This document shows positions 17,504-26,908 of a stretch of DNA of 64,000 nucleotides, piece after piece. The position numbers and the translations under genes are program-made. The notes under the pieces are model-generated. The model searched no databases, had not been told where the DNA came from, and saw only the letters and a program-made list of their open reading frames with translations. Source of the stretch: Vibrio chagasii (GTDB lineage: Bacteria > Pseudomonadota > Gammaproteobacteria > Enterobacterales > Vibrionaceae); assembly GCF_024347355.1 (NCBI RefSeq), contig NZ_AP025466.1, forward strand, positions 310,001 through 374,000. Direction: 5' to 3'. The first letter of the stretch is position 1; each line of letters starts with the position of its first letter.

Positions 17504-19942
17504 ATGCCTGTATTGAAGAAACTGTATTTTGTACTTATCCCAGCACTGCTACTCGTATTCGCAGTCTCGGGATTCATTACCTACAACTTCGCCTCAAACC
17601 ACACCAAGCACATGTACTTAGACGAAGTGCAGTCCGATGTTAATACCGCGCTGGTTGCGGCTGAATATGAGCAATTGGGGCTATCTTTGCTCGTCAAAGA
17701 TATCAGTTCATCGTTACAATTCTTGCGTTACATTCAAAATCCTACTGACTATACAACCCTATCTCTTTTAGAAAAAAGAGTATTGCGAGTTCTCAATCAA
17801 AGCCATGTTAATCAGTTCGGTCAACGCAACATTTACATCATTGATCCAAAATTTAAACTCACACTATCGACATTACGAGTTGACCCTTTTGAAGACTTAA
17901 AGATACCGGACAGTATCTACGAGCGGGTCTTCGACATTTACACCTCATTAATCAACCAAACTGAACTATCCCAAGAGGGCTTTTCATACATATCGGTTAA
18001 TGGTGGATTAAGATATGCCTATGTTGCCGCCATCGACCCTTACCTAGTTCCTCAAGATAAACGAGCCAACACAAGCTCAAACCGATACATCTTAATTGCA
18101 GACGGTCCGCTAAAGCAGCTCTCAAACTTGCTCATTAGCTATAATGACGACGACAACATGCAACTTTTGATTGAACCATCAAATGAAGTAGAAAACATTG
18201 AAAACACTCAGTTTATTATCAAGTCATTTGAACAGAATAAAGACAGTATTAACGTTCAAATGAACAGTCGTCACTTCCTTGCTCAAGTCAACATTCGAGA
18301 ACAGAAATTTAACATTGAAAAAGCCATGATCGCTCAGCACACCTTCTTAGGATTCCTAGCGACTTTATCTTTTATCATGCTCATTGTTCATTTGGTAGTG
18401 CGTTACCAATTGGTGCGTCCGCTCAAAGACCTTCTCCACGAAATATCGATTGGAGGGCTCAAACTCAGGTACTTTAAACGTTCATCAGGACAAAGTGAGA
18501 TTGACGGGCTAAAGAATGCGTATATCGACTCACTAACAGAACTGAAATTTGAAGCTGAATTTGACCAACTTACTAAGTTGGCTAACCGCCGCTCATTCAT
18601 TCGACATCTTGATGTGCGCCTAAAAAGCTCGATGAGTACACGCTGCTACTTAGTTTGCTGGGACATCATGGACTTTAGGAAGATTAACGACCTATACGGC
18701 GCAAAAGTCGGTGATAACGTGCTAATTAGCTTGGCGAAAGCACTTAGAGAAACGTTACAAAATCAACAATCTTCCTTTGGCTTTAGTTGCAGTGATTATT
18801 CATTGGCAAGGCTGGGAGGCAATCAATTCATCGCCATACTAGAAATGGCTGAACACCAATCGATAAACGAAGAGATCGAGAACATCAATAACGCCTTAAC
18901 CGGCACAACCTTCCTTGATTACTATGGCTTTCGTTTAACTATCGCTACGGGCGTGCTCCCGGTTGACACCCCTAAATTTGAAGAGATCTGGCACCGTTGT
19001 ATCGATGCAATGTTGATAAATGCCAAGGCTCACAGTGACGGAGATAGTCGCATCGTTTATGGCGAAGAGCTCATCCATTCCTTAAAAAGACACGATATTA
19101 TCGAGAAAAGGCTTTTAGAGTGCTGTGAGAGCGATAACTTTGAGCTACGCTTTATGCCCATATTTAATGCAAAGACATTAGAAATCGATGGTGCTGAATG
19201 TCTTATTCGTTGTCCTGCTCTCGCTGATATCAAAGCTGGACCAGACGAATTTGTAACAGTCGCAGAAAAAAGCAACTTGATATCGAAAATCGATATGTGG
19301 GTAATAGGAATGGCGATTAAAAGCTACAAAGAGCTTTCCGATATCCATAAATACAAAGGTACCTTATCTATCAATATCTCGGCGATGGAGCTCTATAACC
19401 GTAATTTCGCAGACAACATTCGCAAGGTAATAGAACGTTTTAAAGTGCCACCAGGCAATATCATCATTGAGATCACTGAGACCAGTTATGTGAAAAGCAC
19501 CAAACTGACGGTGCAGACAATTGAGAGCATCCGAGGCCTGGGGCTAAAAGTGTCACTCGATGATTTTGGCACAGGTTACACGGCGTTTAATCAGTTGCTT
19601 CATTACCCTGTCGACGAACTTAAAATTGATAAGAGTTTTATCGATCATATCGTCTATGACAAAGCGGACCGTAAAATGGTGGAATCAATGGTTAATTTGG
19701 GACATTCCTGTAACACCTTGGTGGTCGGAGAAGGCGTTGAATGTATAGAGCAGTACCAGTACCTGCGCAAAGCCAACTGTGACCTGATACAAGGCTATCT
19801 GTTTAGCCAGCCACTCACTTACACTGAGTTTATCGAGTTCATCTGCGACCACAAGCCGAATACCTTCCTAGAGCAATGTTCGATGCTTGACGAGATCAAT
19901 GAAGATCGTATCGTGGCACTGTGCCAGAAAAGCAACCAATAA
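17504..19942 (+). CDS. MbaA-like membrane GGDEF-EAL protein with altered motifs
   Basis: 812 residues: transmembrane helix about 8-28, periplasmic domain to about 278, second transmembrane helix about 281-302, then GGDEF and EAL domains. The GGDEF signature is GGNQF (438-442) and the EAL signature ECL (565-567). Other EAL-domain features are present: INISAMELYN, IEITETS, DDFGTGYT, KIDKSF, GEGVE and QGYLFSQPL. Cyclase activity is therefore doubtful while phosphodiesterase activity may remain. It is coupled to the NspS-like gene 3 bases upstream. Likely role: polyamine-controlled c-di-GMP turnover and biofilm control (by analogy). Confidence 0.85.
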   Translation: MPVLKKLYFVLIPALLLVFAVSGFITYNFASNHTKHMYLDEVQSDVNTALVAAEYEQLGLSLLVKDISSSLQFLRYIQNPTDYTTLSLLEKRVLRVLNQSHVNQFGQRNIYIIDPKFKLTLSTLRVDPFEDLKIPDSIYERVFDIYTSLINQTELSQEGFSYISVNGGLRYAYVAAIDPYLVPQDKRANTSSNRYILIADGPLKQLSNLLISYNDDDNMQLLIEPSNEVENIENTQFIIKSFEQNKDSINVQMNSRHFLAQVNIREQKFNIEKAMIAQHTFLGFLATLSFIMLIVHLVVRYQLVRPLKDLLHEISIGGLKLRYFKRSSGQSEIDGLKNAYIDSLTELKFEAEFDQLTKLANRRSFIRHLDVRLKSSMSTRCYLVCWDIMDFRKINDLYGAKVGDNVLISLAKALRETLQNQQSSFGFSCSDYSLARLGGNQFIAILEMAEHQSINEEIENINNALTGTTFLDYYGFRLTIATGVLPVDTPKFEEIWHRCIDAMLINAKAHSDGDSRIVYGEELIHSLKRHDIIEKRLLECCESDNFELRFMPIFNAKTLEIDGAECLIRCPALADIKAGPDEFVTVAEKSNLISKIDMWVIGMAIKSYKELSDIHKYKGTLSINISAMELYNRNFADNIRKVIERFKVPPGNIIIEITETSYVKSTKLTVQTIESIRGLGLKVSLDDFGTGYTAFNQLLHYPVDELKIDKSFIDHIVYDKADRKMVESMVNLGHSCNTLVVGEGVECIEQYQYLRKANCDLIQGYLFSQPLTYTEFIEFICDHKPNTFLEQCSMLDEINEDRIVALCQKSNQ

Positions 19943-19967
19943 AAAGCGAAAGAGAGAAAGCGCTTTT
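19942..19967 (+). terminator. Weak terminator-like hairpin after the MbaA-like gene
   Basis: AAAAGCG and CGCTTTT arms with a 12-base loop begin at the stop codon. There is only a short T-run. The 250 bases that follow show no gene. Confidence 0.4.
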
Positions 19968-20218
19968 GCATTAACAGCAGTGCTGTCGCCTACCAACGCT
20001 AACAAACAATCTAGCTTTATTTCGAGCCTTCTTCCTAAATCTAGGGGGATGCTGTATTCAATAGCTTCTGGGGGCTTGGGAAGACGTTTTTGACCACGAG
20101 GGCATATAAAGAATCAAAGCTCTCTGATATGTACTTCGTACCGTCAGGAAAGCAGAAAGTGACTCTACGGGATTAATAAAAGGCGAATAAAAGCTAAGCT
20201 ATGACCCTCACTGTGACG

Positions 20219-21238
20219 TTACATATTGGTTAATAGTTCCATCATATCTTTGGAGCTGATATTCTTCTTGTGCCTCACAACAGCATCAATCATCAATTCT
20301 AAGTTACCAGCTGCAATATAGTCACTCAGAACGTCTTTAAACTGTTCTTGTATCTCATTGCTCGCGTAGAGGTGCTCGGGTATAAAGAATAAAAACTGGC
20401 TGCCACTGCTACGAAATGAAACCGTACTCTCTGGAATCTTGGCCGACAAAGATTTAGCAGCTGAGCTCACTACCAAATCACCATATTCAAGGCCATATTT
20501 CTGGTTAATTTCACTCAAGTTTCTTATGCGAACAAAATAGAGATCAAAATTACTCTCTTTGGGATAATTATGTTTAATAAATTTCATTAAGGAAACACGA
20601 TTTTGGAATCCTGTGATGAAGTCTGTAGTGTAAAGCCTTCTTTTAGCTGAAAAATCAGCGTAAAAAATTATGCCAGTCGCGATCAGAACTAATGCGAGAA
20701 GCACACTACTAAACATGTGCATTTTTACCAGCCTTTCGACTAATGAGGTATTCTCTTCAATCACAGGACTTTGCAGTCGAAATTTTTCATTAATAAAGTC
20801 CACCAGCGTGTCGTAACAAATAGCGATTTTTTTCTGCAGTGATTCCCTCGACAACTCCCCCTCCTGAACGAGTTTTATTGAAGACTCTAACGATTTAAAC
20901 TTTTCAAATTCTGAAGAGAAATAAGGCTTGAAGTTCGCAGCTTTAATGAAGTTAGAAGACTCATTGCTGTTTAGTAAAATATCAAAACGACTCCAGGTAA
21001 TATCATAGGCTAACCGCAATTCATCATAATTGAGGTTACCTGAACGGCTCACCATCATGAAATTCGCATATTCCTTTACCAATTGAAAAACAAACCACGT
21101 TGCTTCGTTTTGTCGGCTCGAAAAACTCTTATTGATATCGTTAATACGCGTAACACTGTAGATATTCACACTAAGCACCACCACAGCCAATGCCAAAACG
21201 GCGATCTTGATGGTAGACAAGGGAAACAGTTTTTTCAT
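20219..21238 (-). CDS. Membrane protein with degenerate GGDEF domain
   Basis: 339 residues: transmembrane helix about 9-29, periplasmic helical region of about 140 residues, second transmembrane helix about 172-194, then a GGDEF-fold domain (TTDFITGFQNRVSLMKFI, FVRIRNLSEINQKYGLEYGD). The signature position reads SGSQF, lacking the catalytic acidic pair, so it is unlikely to make c-di-GMP. It starts 9 bases after the stop of a molybdopterin-fold periplasmic protein, its likely partner. The role could be c-di-GMP/GTP sensing or an inactive regulator (inference). Confidence 0.75.
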   Translation of the reverse strand: MKKLFPLSTIKIAVLALAVVVLSVNIYSVTRINDINKSFSSRQNEATWFVFQLVKEYANFMMVSRSGNLNYDELRLAYDITWSRFDILLNSNESSNFIKAANFKPYFSSEFEKFKSLESSIKLVQEGELSRESLQKKIAICYDTLVDFINEKFRLQSPVIEENTSLVERLVKMHMFSSVLLALVLIATGIIFYADFSAKRRLYTTDFITGFQNRVSLMKFIKHNYPKESNFDLYFVRIRNLSEINQKYGLEYGDLVVSSAAKSLSAKIPESTVSFRSSGSQFLFFIPEHLYASNEIQEQFKDVLSDYIAAGNLELMIDAVVRHKKNISSKDMMELLTNM

Positions 21239-21247
21239 GATAGCCCT

Positions 21248-21715
21248 CTACAAATGAATATCTCGTATCTGCCAGATCATTTTTGCGTGGAAATCGGTAT
21301 TGTTGATTTCAGGCTTAGACGACAAGGGATAGATCAGCCAGTACGGCCCCTTCTCTCTCACCGGCATAAACTGACCATTTCGCTTAATCGCAATAATCGG
21401 CTGATGGTCATAAAAATCTTCTTTTGGTATCGCCACTTTATAATCGTTTAGAGCCACAATAGTAACCAGAGGTGGCATCGATAACTCCAAACCTTCTAAA
21501 ACGACCTGCAGAGTAACGCCACCATATACATATTCACCTTCACTCCATGGAAGCGCTGTTGTGATTTCAGTTTGAGGTAACTGCAGTAGTTGCTCTCGAC
21601 TCAATTCATGCTTTTTACCCGTATGCTCGAAAACGGATAAATTCGAAGATGCAAGCACAGACAGCGAATACGATAAAAGGAAGACAAGAAGAGTAGATCT
21701 CATTTTAAACTCCAT
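21248..21715 (-). CDS. Periplasmic oxidoreductase molybdopterin-binding-fold protein
   Basis: 155 residues with a signal peptide (start LLVFLLSYSLSVLAS; the ATG at 21703, M5, is an alternative start). The body (YGGVTLQVVLEGL, IVALNDYKVAIPKED, MPVREKGPYWLIYPL) matches the SUOX-like molybdopterin-binding fold, but no Cys is present to ligate molybdenum, so it is probably a binding or sensing derivative rather than an enzyme. First gene of a two-gene unit with the degenerate GGDEF membrane protein. Confidence 0.65.
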   Translation of the reverse strand: MEFKMRSTLLVFLLSYSLSVLASSNLSVFEHTGKKHELSREQLLQLPQTEITTALPWSEGEYVYGGVTLQVVLEGLELSMPPLVTIVALNDYKVAIPKEDFYDHQPIIAIKRNGQFMPVREKGPYWLIYPLSSKPEINNTDFHAKMIWQIRDIHL

Positions 21716-22086
21716 TTAAAAAGGTCACTAAATTGAGTCTAGTTCAAATTGTTCGTATGACTCGCCTAACCATGGCTTAATTTTCCTAAAACATTCACTC
21801 ATACCCGATCAAACCTTATTCCGACAATCTACAGAGTCTTTGAAATAAAACGAGCTCTTTTACGCCCTCAGTAATCCAATTCCCCGTGTGAATACGTAGT
21901 GACTGATAAAATTGACAAGAAAGATGGGTCATTTAGTAGCGATATTCCGTGACACTGCATAACCTTTAATCGAACGTAAGTGATTTTAATAGCCCGATTT
22001 AATGCTGTGAGCCGTTAAATATCACCAGCCAATATTGTCTAACTCTCTTAAGTTAATTACTCAATTCATAATCAAGGGAATCGATA
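21716..22086. promoter_or_regulatory. Divergent intergenic region before the cbb3 operon
   Basis: 371 bases with no gene seen. It must contain the promoter of the cytochrome operon. A TTGA-N7-TCAA element at about 21734 resembles an FNR site but has the wrong spacing. No other site is convincing. Confidence 0.35.
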
Positions 22087-22473
22087 ATGAGTTTAAATAA
22101 GCAAAAGTTTAACCCCATGGCGGCACTGTCTCCCCTCTTACTGACGCTGGTCATGTTTCCTGTTTCAGCTGAAATCAACCAAGAACAATTCGAATTAGGT
22201 AAACAAAAAGCCAAGGTGTGTATGACTTGCCATGGTGATGACGGCATTTCAACACAAGACCCTTACCCAAACCTTCGTGGTCAAAAGATGGGCTACCTCA
22301 TATCATCGTTAAAAGATTATCAAACAAGAGAAAGAACCAGTGGACTGGCGGTTCTTATGCAGCAACAAGCCGATACGCTCTCGGACCAAGACATCCGCGA
22401 TATTTCTTATTTCTATTCGAACCTCGGTAGCGAATCAAAGTCGGTGAGCGACTCTAGCACAGTCAGCCAGTAA
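22087..22473 (+). CDS. Class I cytochrome c (c553-like)
   Basis: 128 residues with a signal peptide ending near VSA-EIN, one heme-binding CMTCH at 45-49 and a distal Met candidate in the LAVLMQQQ region. It begins the cbb3 operon, 24 bases before ccoN, and probably carries electrons in the periplasm to or from the oxidase. The soluble cytochrome family is clear, the exact role is inferred. Confidence 0.85.
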   Translation: MSLNKQKFNPMAALSPLLLTLVMFPVSAEINQEQFELGKQKAKVCMTCHGDDGISTQDPYPNLRGQKMGYLISSLKDYQTRERTSGLAVLMQQQADTLSDQDIRDISYFYSNLGSESKSVSDSSTVSQ

Positions 22474-22497
22474 AAACCCTAGGCAAGGAGCCTTGTT

Positions 22498-23922
22498 ATG
22501 GAACAAGTGACAACTCAGTACAGCATTAAGGTAGTGAAGTACTTTATTATCGCCTCCTTAATCTGGGCTATTTTAGGCATGATCATCGGTGTGATTCTCG
22601 CTGCACAGCTGTATTGGCCCATCTTAAACTTCGACTCGGAGTACTTTCAGTTTGGTAGGCTTCGTCCCTTACACACCTCTGGCGTCATATACGGGTTTGT
22701 CGTCAATATCCTGATGGGGACGTCATTGTATATCGCACAGCGAACCGGGCATTGTGAGCTCTTCAATAAGAGCTTGTCATGGATGGTGTTTTGGGGCTGG
22801 CAACTTGTGCTACTACTGGCGCTTATCTCTCTGCCTGCGGGTTACACCACGTCAAAAGAGTACGCAGAACTAGAGTGGCCAATTGATTTGCTTATTGTGC
22901 TCGTTTGGGTACTTTATGCTGTGTTGTTCTTTGGCACGATAGCCAAACGAAAAGTCGACCACATCTTCGTGGCAAACTGGTTCTTTGCAGCGTTTATTAT
23001 CGTGATCGCGATGATCTTCGTCGTCAACAATCTCGCGATGCCCGTATCTGCAATGAAGTCCTATTCCGTCTTCGCGGGAGCTCAAGATGCCATCGTACAG
23101 TGGTGGTGGGGACATAATGCGGTAGGTTTCTTGCTGACGGCTGGCGTCATCGGTATGAACTATTACTTCATACCCAAAGCGGCTGACCGCCCTATCTACT
23201 CGTACCGATTATCCGTGATTCACTTCTGGGGCTTAGTTGGCTTCTACACTTGGGCTGGTACTCACCACCTCGTCTACTCTTCCGTTCCGGTGTGGGTACA
23301 AAACATTGGTATCGTGATGTCACTGATCCTCTGGTTACCATCGTGGGCAGGTGCGTTTAACAGCGCGATGACTCTACTGCAAAACAAAGAGAAACTTAAA
23401 TCCGACTACAGTCTTTTATTCTTCTTTTCGGCGATTCTCTATTACTGCTTAGCCACATTCGAAGGCCCACTGCTCGCTATTCGTTGGTTCAACATGGTTG
23501 CACACAACACCGAATGGATTATCGGGCATGTCCACTCTGGTGCTCTCGGATGGGTAGCGATGTCGGGTATCGCCGTATTCTATTACTTCATCCCACGTTT
23601 ATGGGGCAAAACCGAACTTTGGTCACCAAGGATGCTCAAGTGGCACTTCTGGCTCGCGCACGCAGGTGTGGCTATTTACGCCATTGCATTGTGGGTAGCG
23701 GGTATTGGTGAAGGCTACATGTGGCTCACTCAAAACGACAACGGCGAGCTCGTATACAGTTTTGTGCAAGCGATGGATTTCAAAGCACCTTGGCTGTTCC
23801 TGCGCTTCTTTGGTGGTGCTCTATTCGTACTTGGCTTGTTCTTAATGGCACTGAACCTTTACAAAACGGTGCGCATGCCAGCTGAGCTTGATGTTAAACG
23901 CACAGCAAATGGGGAGGCATAA
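22498..23922 (+). CDS. ccoN: cbb3-type cytochrome c oxidase subunit I
   Basis: 474 residues, about 12 transmembrane helices. Metal ligands are visible: His59 (PLHTSGVIYGF), His206 (WWWGHNAVGF), His256-His257 (GTHHLVYS), His336 (HNTEWIIGH) and His344/His346 (GHVHSGALGW). This is the heme-copper catalytic subunit that reduces oxygen, in the cytoplasmic membrane. It is followed by ccoO three bases later. No ccoQ and none of ccoGHIS lies in the cluster. Confidence 0.93.
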   Translation: MEQVTTQYSIKVVKYFIIASLIWAILGMIIGVILAAQLYWPILNFDSEYFQFGRLRPLHTSGVIYGFVVNILMGTSLYIAQRTGHCELFNKSLSWMVFWGWQLVLLLALISLPAGYTTSKEYAELEWPIDLLIVLVWVLYAVLFFGTIAKRKVDHIFVANWFFAAFIIVIAMIFVVNNLAMPVSAMKSYSVFAGAQDAIVQWWWGHNAVGFLLTAGVIGMNYYFIPKAADRPIYSYRLSVIHFWGLVGFYTWAGTHHLVYSSVPVWVQNIGIVMSLILWLPSWAGAFNSAMTLLQNKEKLKSDYSLLFFFSAILYYCLATFEGPLLAIRWFNMVAHNTEWIIGHVHSGALGWVAMSGIAVFYYFIPRLWGKTELWSPRMLKWHFWLAHAGVAIYAIALWVAGIGEGYMWLTQNDNGELVYSFVQAMDFKAPWLFLRFFGGALFVLGLFLMALNLYKTVRMPAELDVKRTANGEA

Positions 23923-23925
23923 ATC

Positions 23926-24537
23926 ATGAGTAAAGACTTTACCCACTCGTTGGTCATTCTAATTTTGACCACCGTAGTCGTCGCCTCTTTCTCACTGGTA
24001 GTTTGGGTGGTCCCAAACATCGTTCGAGGAGATGATATCGCTAAAAACAGCCTCGCTGTGCCGTTAACCGCTATCGAGCTAGCCGGTCGAGATATCTACA
24101 TCAGCGAAGGCTGCCACGTCTGTCACACGCAGATGGTGCGCCCTCTTGACCCAGAAATCAAACGTAACGGACGCCCAAACCAAGAAGCAGACGATATCTA
24201 TGAGTTTCCTAACTTGTGGGGTTCTAAACGTACTGGTCCTGACCTAACCAATTTAGCAAGAAAGTATTCTGATCAATGGCATGTGATACATCTAATCAAC
24301 CCTCGACAAGTCGTGCCTACTTCTATCATGCCTTCTTACCCTTGGCTGTTTGAACAAACACTCACTGGGGATGATATCAGTGCGAAAATGGAGGTATTAC
24401 GTACACTAGGTGTTCCATATACCGACCAAGAAATTGGTGATGCAAGACTACAGGTTAGAGGTAAAACCAAAGGCGAAGCCTTAATTCGATACCTGCAAAG
24501 CCTAGGTAAAGATACGTCACAGGAGGTATCACAATGA
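23926..24537 (+). CDS. ccoO: cbb3-type cytochrome c oxidase subunit II
   Basis: 203 residues with an N-terminal transmembrane anchor (about 9-30) and one CxxCH heme site, CHVCH at 63-67, followed by TQMVRPL as in CcoO/FixO. The monoheme subunit passes electrons from CcoP to CcoN. Its 3' end overlaps the next gene by 4 bases. Confidence 0.92.
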   Translation: MSKDFTHSLVILILTTVVVASFSLVVWVVPNIVRGDDIAKNSLAVPLTAIELAGRDIYISEGCHVCHTQMVRPLDPEIKRNGRPNQEADDIYEFPNLWGSKRTGPDLTNLARKYSDQWHVIHLINPRQVVPTSIMPSYPWLFEQTLTGDDISAKMEVLRTLGVPYTDQEIGDARLQVRGKTKGEALIRYLQSLGKDTSQEVSQ

Positions 24538-26690
24538 GCACATTTTGGAACTTATGGGCGGCACTCTTAACCATAATATTCTTTGTTCTAATGGTATCCG
24601 TTGTCGTTAAGTACTGGCGTAGTAATCACAAGGCCGACGAAGACCACACCGTTGGCACCTTTGACGGCATTGAAGAAAAAGACGCACCGCCACCTAAATT
24701 ACTGTTTGTCAGTTATGCTGTCGCTTTCTCGCTCTCCGCAGGCTACCTCGTGTTGTACCCAGGGATTGGTGAATGGGAAGGCTTAGTCGATTGGCAGCAA
24801 AGTGACGATAAACTCAGTTCGCCCACTACAAGCCTCGATGAGCAGTTTGCCCTAACAAGTGAAACCACTTTAGCTGGGTTAGCAGAGGTACCTGAGATCG
24901 TAAACAGCGGTCAGATCTTATTCCAAACCCATTGTGCCGCATGTCACCGCGACAACGGTCAAGGCCAAAAACACTTCCCTAACCTGATCGACCAAGAATG
25001 GCTATATGGCGGTAGCGATGAAGCGTTAATCCATTCCATTGCCAAGGGGCGAAATGGTGCAATGCCGGGTTGGAGTGAAATCATGCGCCCAGATGAAGTG
25101 GCAAAGGTTTCTTACTATCTAGCGTCTCTAAACCAACGCCATACCGATGTGCCTGAGGTTAAAGTCGAACTCGGTAAAAGCTTGTTTGTCCAATACTGTT
25201 CGTCTTGCCACGCTGATGGCACAATTGCTAACCCAGAGATTGGGGTTCCCGATCTTTCCGATGACACTTGGTTACACGGGGGTAGCATTGAAGAGATTCA
25301 ACATACGATTAACTATGGCTTGAACAACCTGATGCCAGCGTTTGATAACCAACTTACCGAAAACGAGATACTGGCTCTAGGCGCCTACATCCGACATGCA
25401 GGAGAAGCTGAACAACAGAGGGTTGCAAGCTTGAACTCAGAGTCAGTTGAGCGCGGGGAGTACTTGGCGCATGCTGGCGACTGTGTCGCTTGTCACAGCG
25501 CGGAAGGTGGTGAACCCTTTGCTGGTGGCCTGCCGTTTGTCACTCCTTTTGGCACAGTTTATTCAACCAACATTACTCCTCACACTACCGAAGGTATCGG
25601 AACCTATGATTTCGACGACTTCAGAGCCGCCTTGGTTGATGGCAAAGGTAAAGATGGCTACTTGTACCCTGCTATGCCTTACACCTCGTATCAATATCTG
25701 ACAGATCAAGACATGGTCGATTTATGGGAGTACATGCAATCCATCACAGCGGTACCAAGACGCAATGACGACAACAGCATGATGTTCCCGTCGAATATTC
25801 GCCTAGGTCTGCTTGGCTGGAATATCGTATTCATGGATACCGATCCGGTCGACTATCAAGTACCAGAGGAACTCAAAGATAAGGTTGATGATGTCGAGAA
25901 GTGGCAACAAGGTAAATATTGGGTTGCAGGGCTTGGTCACTGTTCTGAGTGCCATACACCACGAAATATTGCACAAGCTCTAATACCTGAGCGCATTTTC
26001 CAAGGTAACTTAATCGATGGCTGGAATGCGCCCGATATTACCGCAAACGAGCTTTATATCGACGGCTGGGATGAGAAAACACTCACCGACTTCCTACACA
26101 CAGGTCACTCAGACAAAGGCACGGCTTTCGCTGGTATGGCTGACGTAGTGAAAAATAGCCTGAGCTTGATGACACGTGAAGATATCGAGTCGATGTCCTA
26201 CTACTTGTTGAACGGTGATACCAACAACACCATAAGCAGTGACGCGGTGCCGTTAGAGCCGAAGGGCTTTGATGAAGAGTCATACGCTGCCGAGATCTAC
26301 ACGACTTATCGCCAAACCTGTGGTGCGTGTCATGGTGACGATGGTAAAGGTCGCGACCCTATCGCCCCTACTCTGCTGAATAACGGCATCATCATGCACA
26401 GTGACCCATTCAACACCATTGCGGTAACGGTAAGGGGCTTACAACCTACGTATCTCGACAAAGACAGAAACTTCATGCCAATGGCGAGCTTTGAAGATGT
26501 CCTGTCTGATCAAAGGCTAGCCGAACTGATCACTTTCGTCCGATTACATCTCGGTGATAGAGAAGAACCAGTCACCGCAGAACACGTTCGTGAAGTGAGA
26601 GAAACCCTAGAGGCAGCGGGTTACGCGGGTGGGTTACATACCACACCTGACATGTATGACCGCAGAGATAACAACATCAACATCCGCTAG
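24534..26690 (+). CDS. ccoP: Pentaheme fusion: CcoP joined to triheme dehydrogenase-type cytochrome c
   Basis: 718 residues, over twice a usual CcoP (about 300). Two N-terminal transmembrane helices (about 4-27 and 58-76) are followed by two CcoP-type heme domains, CAACH 134-138 and CSSCH 222-226. The C-terminal 400 residues resemble the triheme cytochrome subunit of periplasmic alcohol/gluconate dehydrogenases: RGEYLAHAGDCVACH (317-321), HCSECHTPRN (470-474) and TCGACHGDDGKG (596-600). The protein could carry electrons from a periplasmic dehydrogenase straight into the oxidase. The gene overlaps ccoO by 4 bases and ends the operon. Confidence 0.88.
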   Translation: MSTFWNLWAALLTIIFFVLMVSVVVKYWRSNHKADEDHTVGTFDGIEEKDAPPPKLLFVSYAVAFSLSAGYLVLYPGIGEWEGLVDWQQSDDKLSSPTTSLDEQFALTSETTLAGLAEVPEIVNSGQILFQTHCAACHRDNGQGQKHFPNLIDQEWLYGGSDEALIHSIAKGRNGAMPGWSEIMRPDEVAKVSYYLASLNQRHTDVPEVKVELGKSLFVQYCSSCHADGTIANPEIGVPDLSDDTWLHGGSIEEIQHTINYGLNNLMPAFDNQLTENEILALGAYIRHAGEAEQQRVASLNSESVERGEYLAHAGDCVACHSAEGGEPFAGGLPFVTPFGTVYSTNITPHTTEGIGTYDFDDFRAALVDGKGKDGYLYPAMPYTSYQYLTDQDMVDLWEYMQSITAVPRRNDDNSMMFPSNIRLGLLGWNIVFMDTDPVDYQVPEELKDKVDDVEKWQQGKYWVAGLGHCSECHTPRNIAQALIPERIFQGNLIDGWNAPDITANELYIDGWDEKTLTDFLHTGHSDKGTAFAGMADVVKNSLSLMTREDIESMSYYLLNGDTNNTISSDAVPLEPKGFDEESYAAEIYTTYRQTCGACHGDDGKGRDPIAPTLLNNGIIMHSDPFNTIAVTVRGLQPTYLDKDRNFMPMASFEDVLSDQRLAELITFVRLHLGDREEPVTAEHVREVRETLEAAGYAGGLHTTPDMYDRRDNNINIR

Positions 26691-26726
26691 CGGATCTATC
26701 ACTTAGAAAGTGAATTGCAAACGACC

Positions 26727-26756
26727 AAAGGAGACCTAGGTGTCTCCTTTTCTTTT
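26727..26756 (+). terminator. Terminator of the cbb3 operon
   Basis: AAAGGAGAC and GTCTCCTTT arms with a short loop, followed by TCTTTT, 37 bases after the stop. Confidence 0.8.
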
Positions 26757-26908
26757 GCGCTTTAAATGCCCTTGCCACTACAACACAATTATAACTAACT
26801 GATTACACAATTAAGCAGACTTGCACATAATGCGATCAATCTCGCAGAACAAAGATGACACCGAGTGCATAATACGCAAAATTTTATAATGAGTTACTAA
26901 GGACTGAT

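Noticed and set aside
21734..21748. FNR-like box before the cbb3 operon
   Set aside because: The half sites are 7 bases apart, not the required spacing; the match is probably chance.
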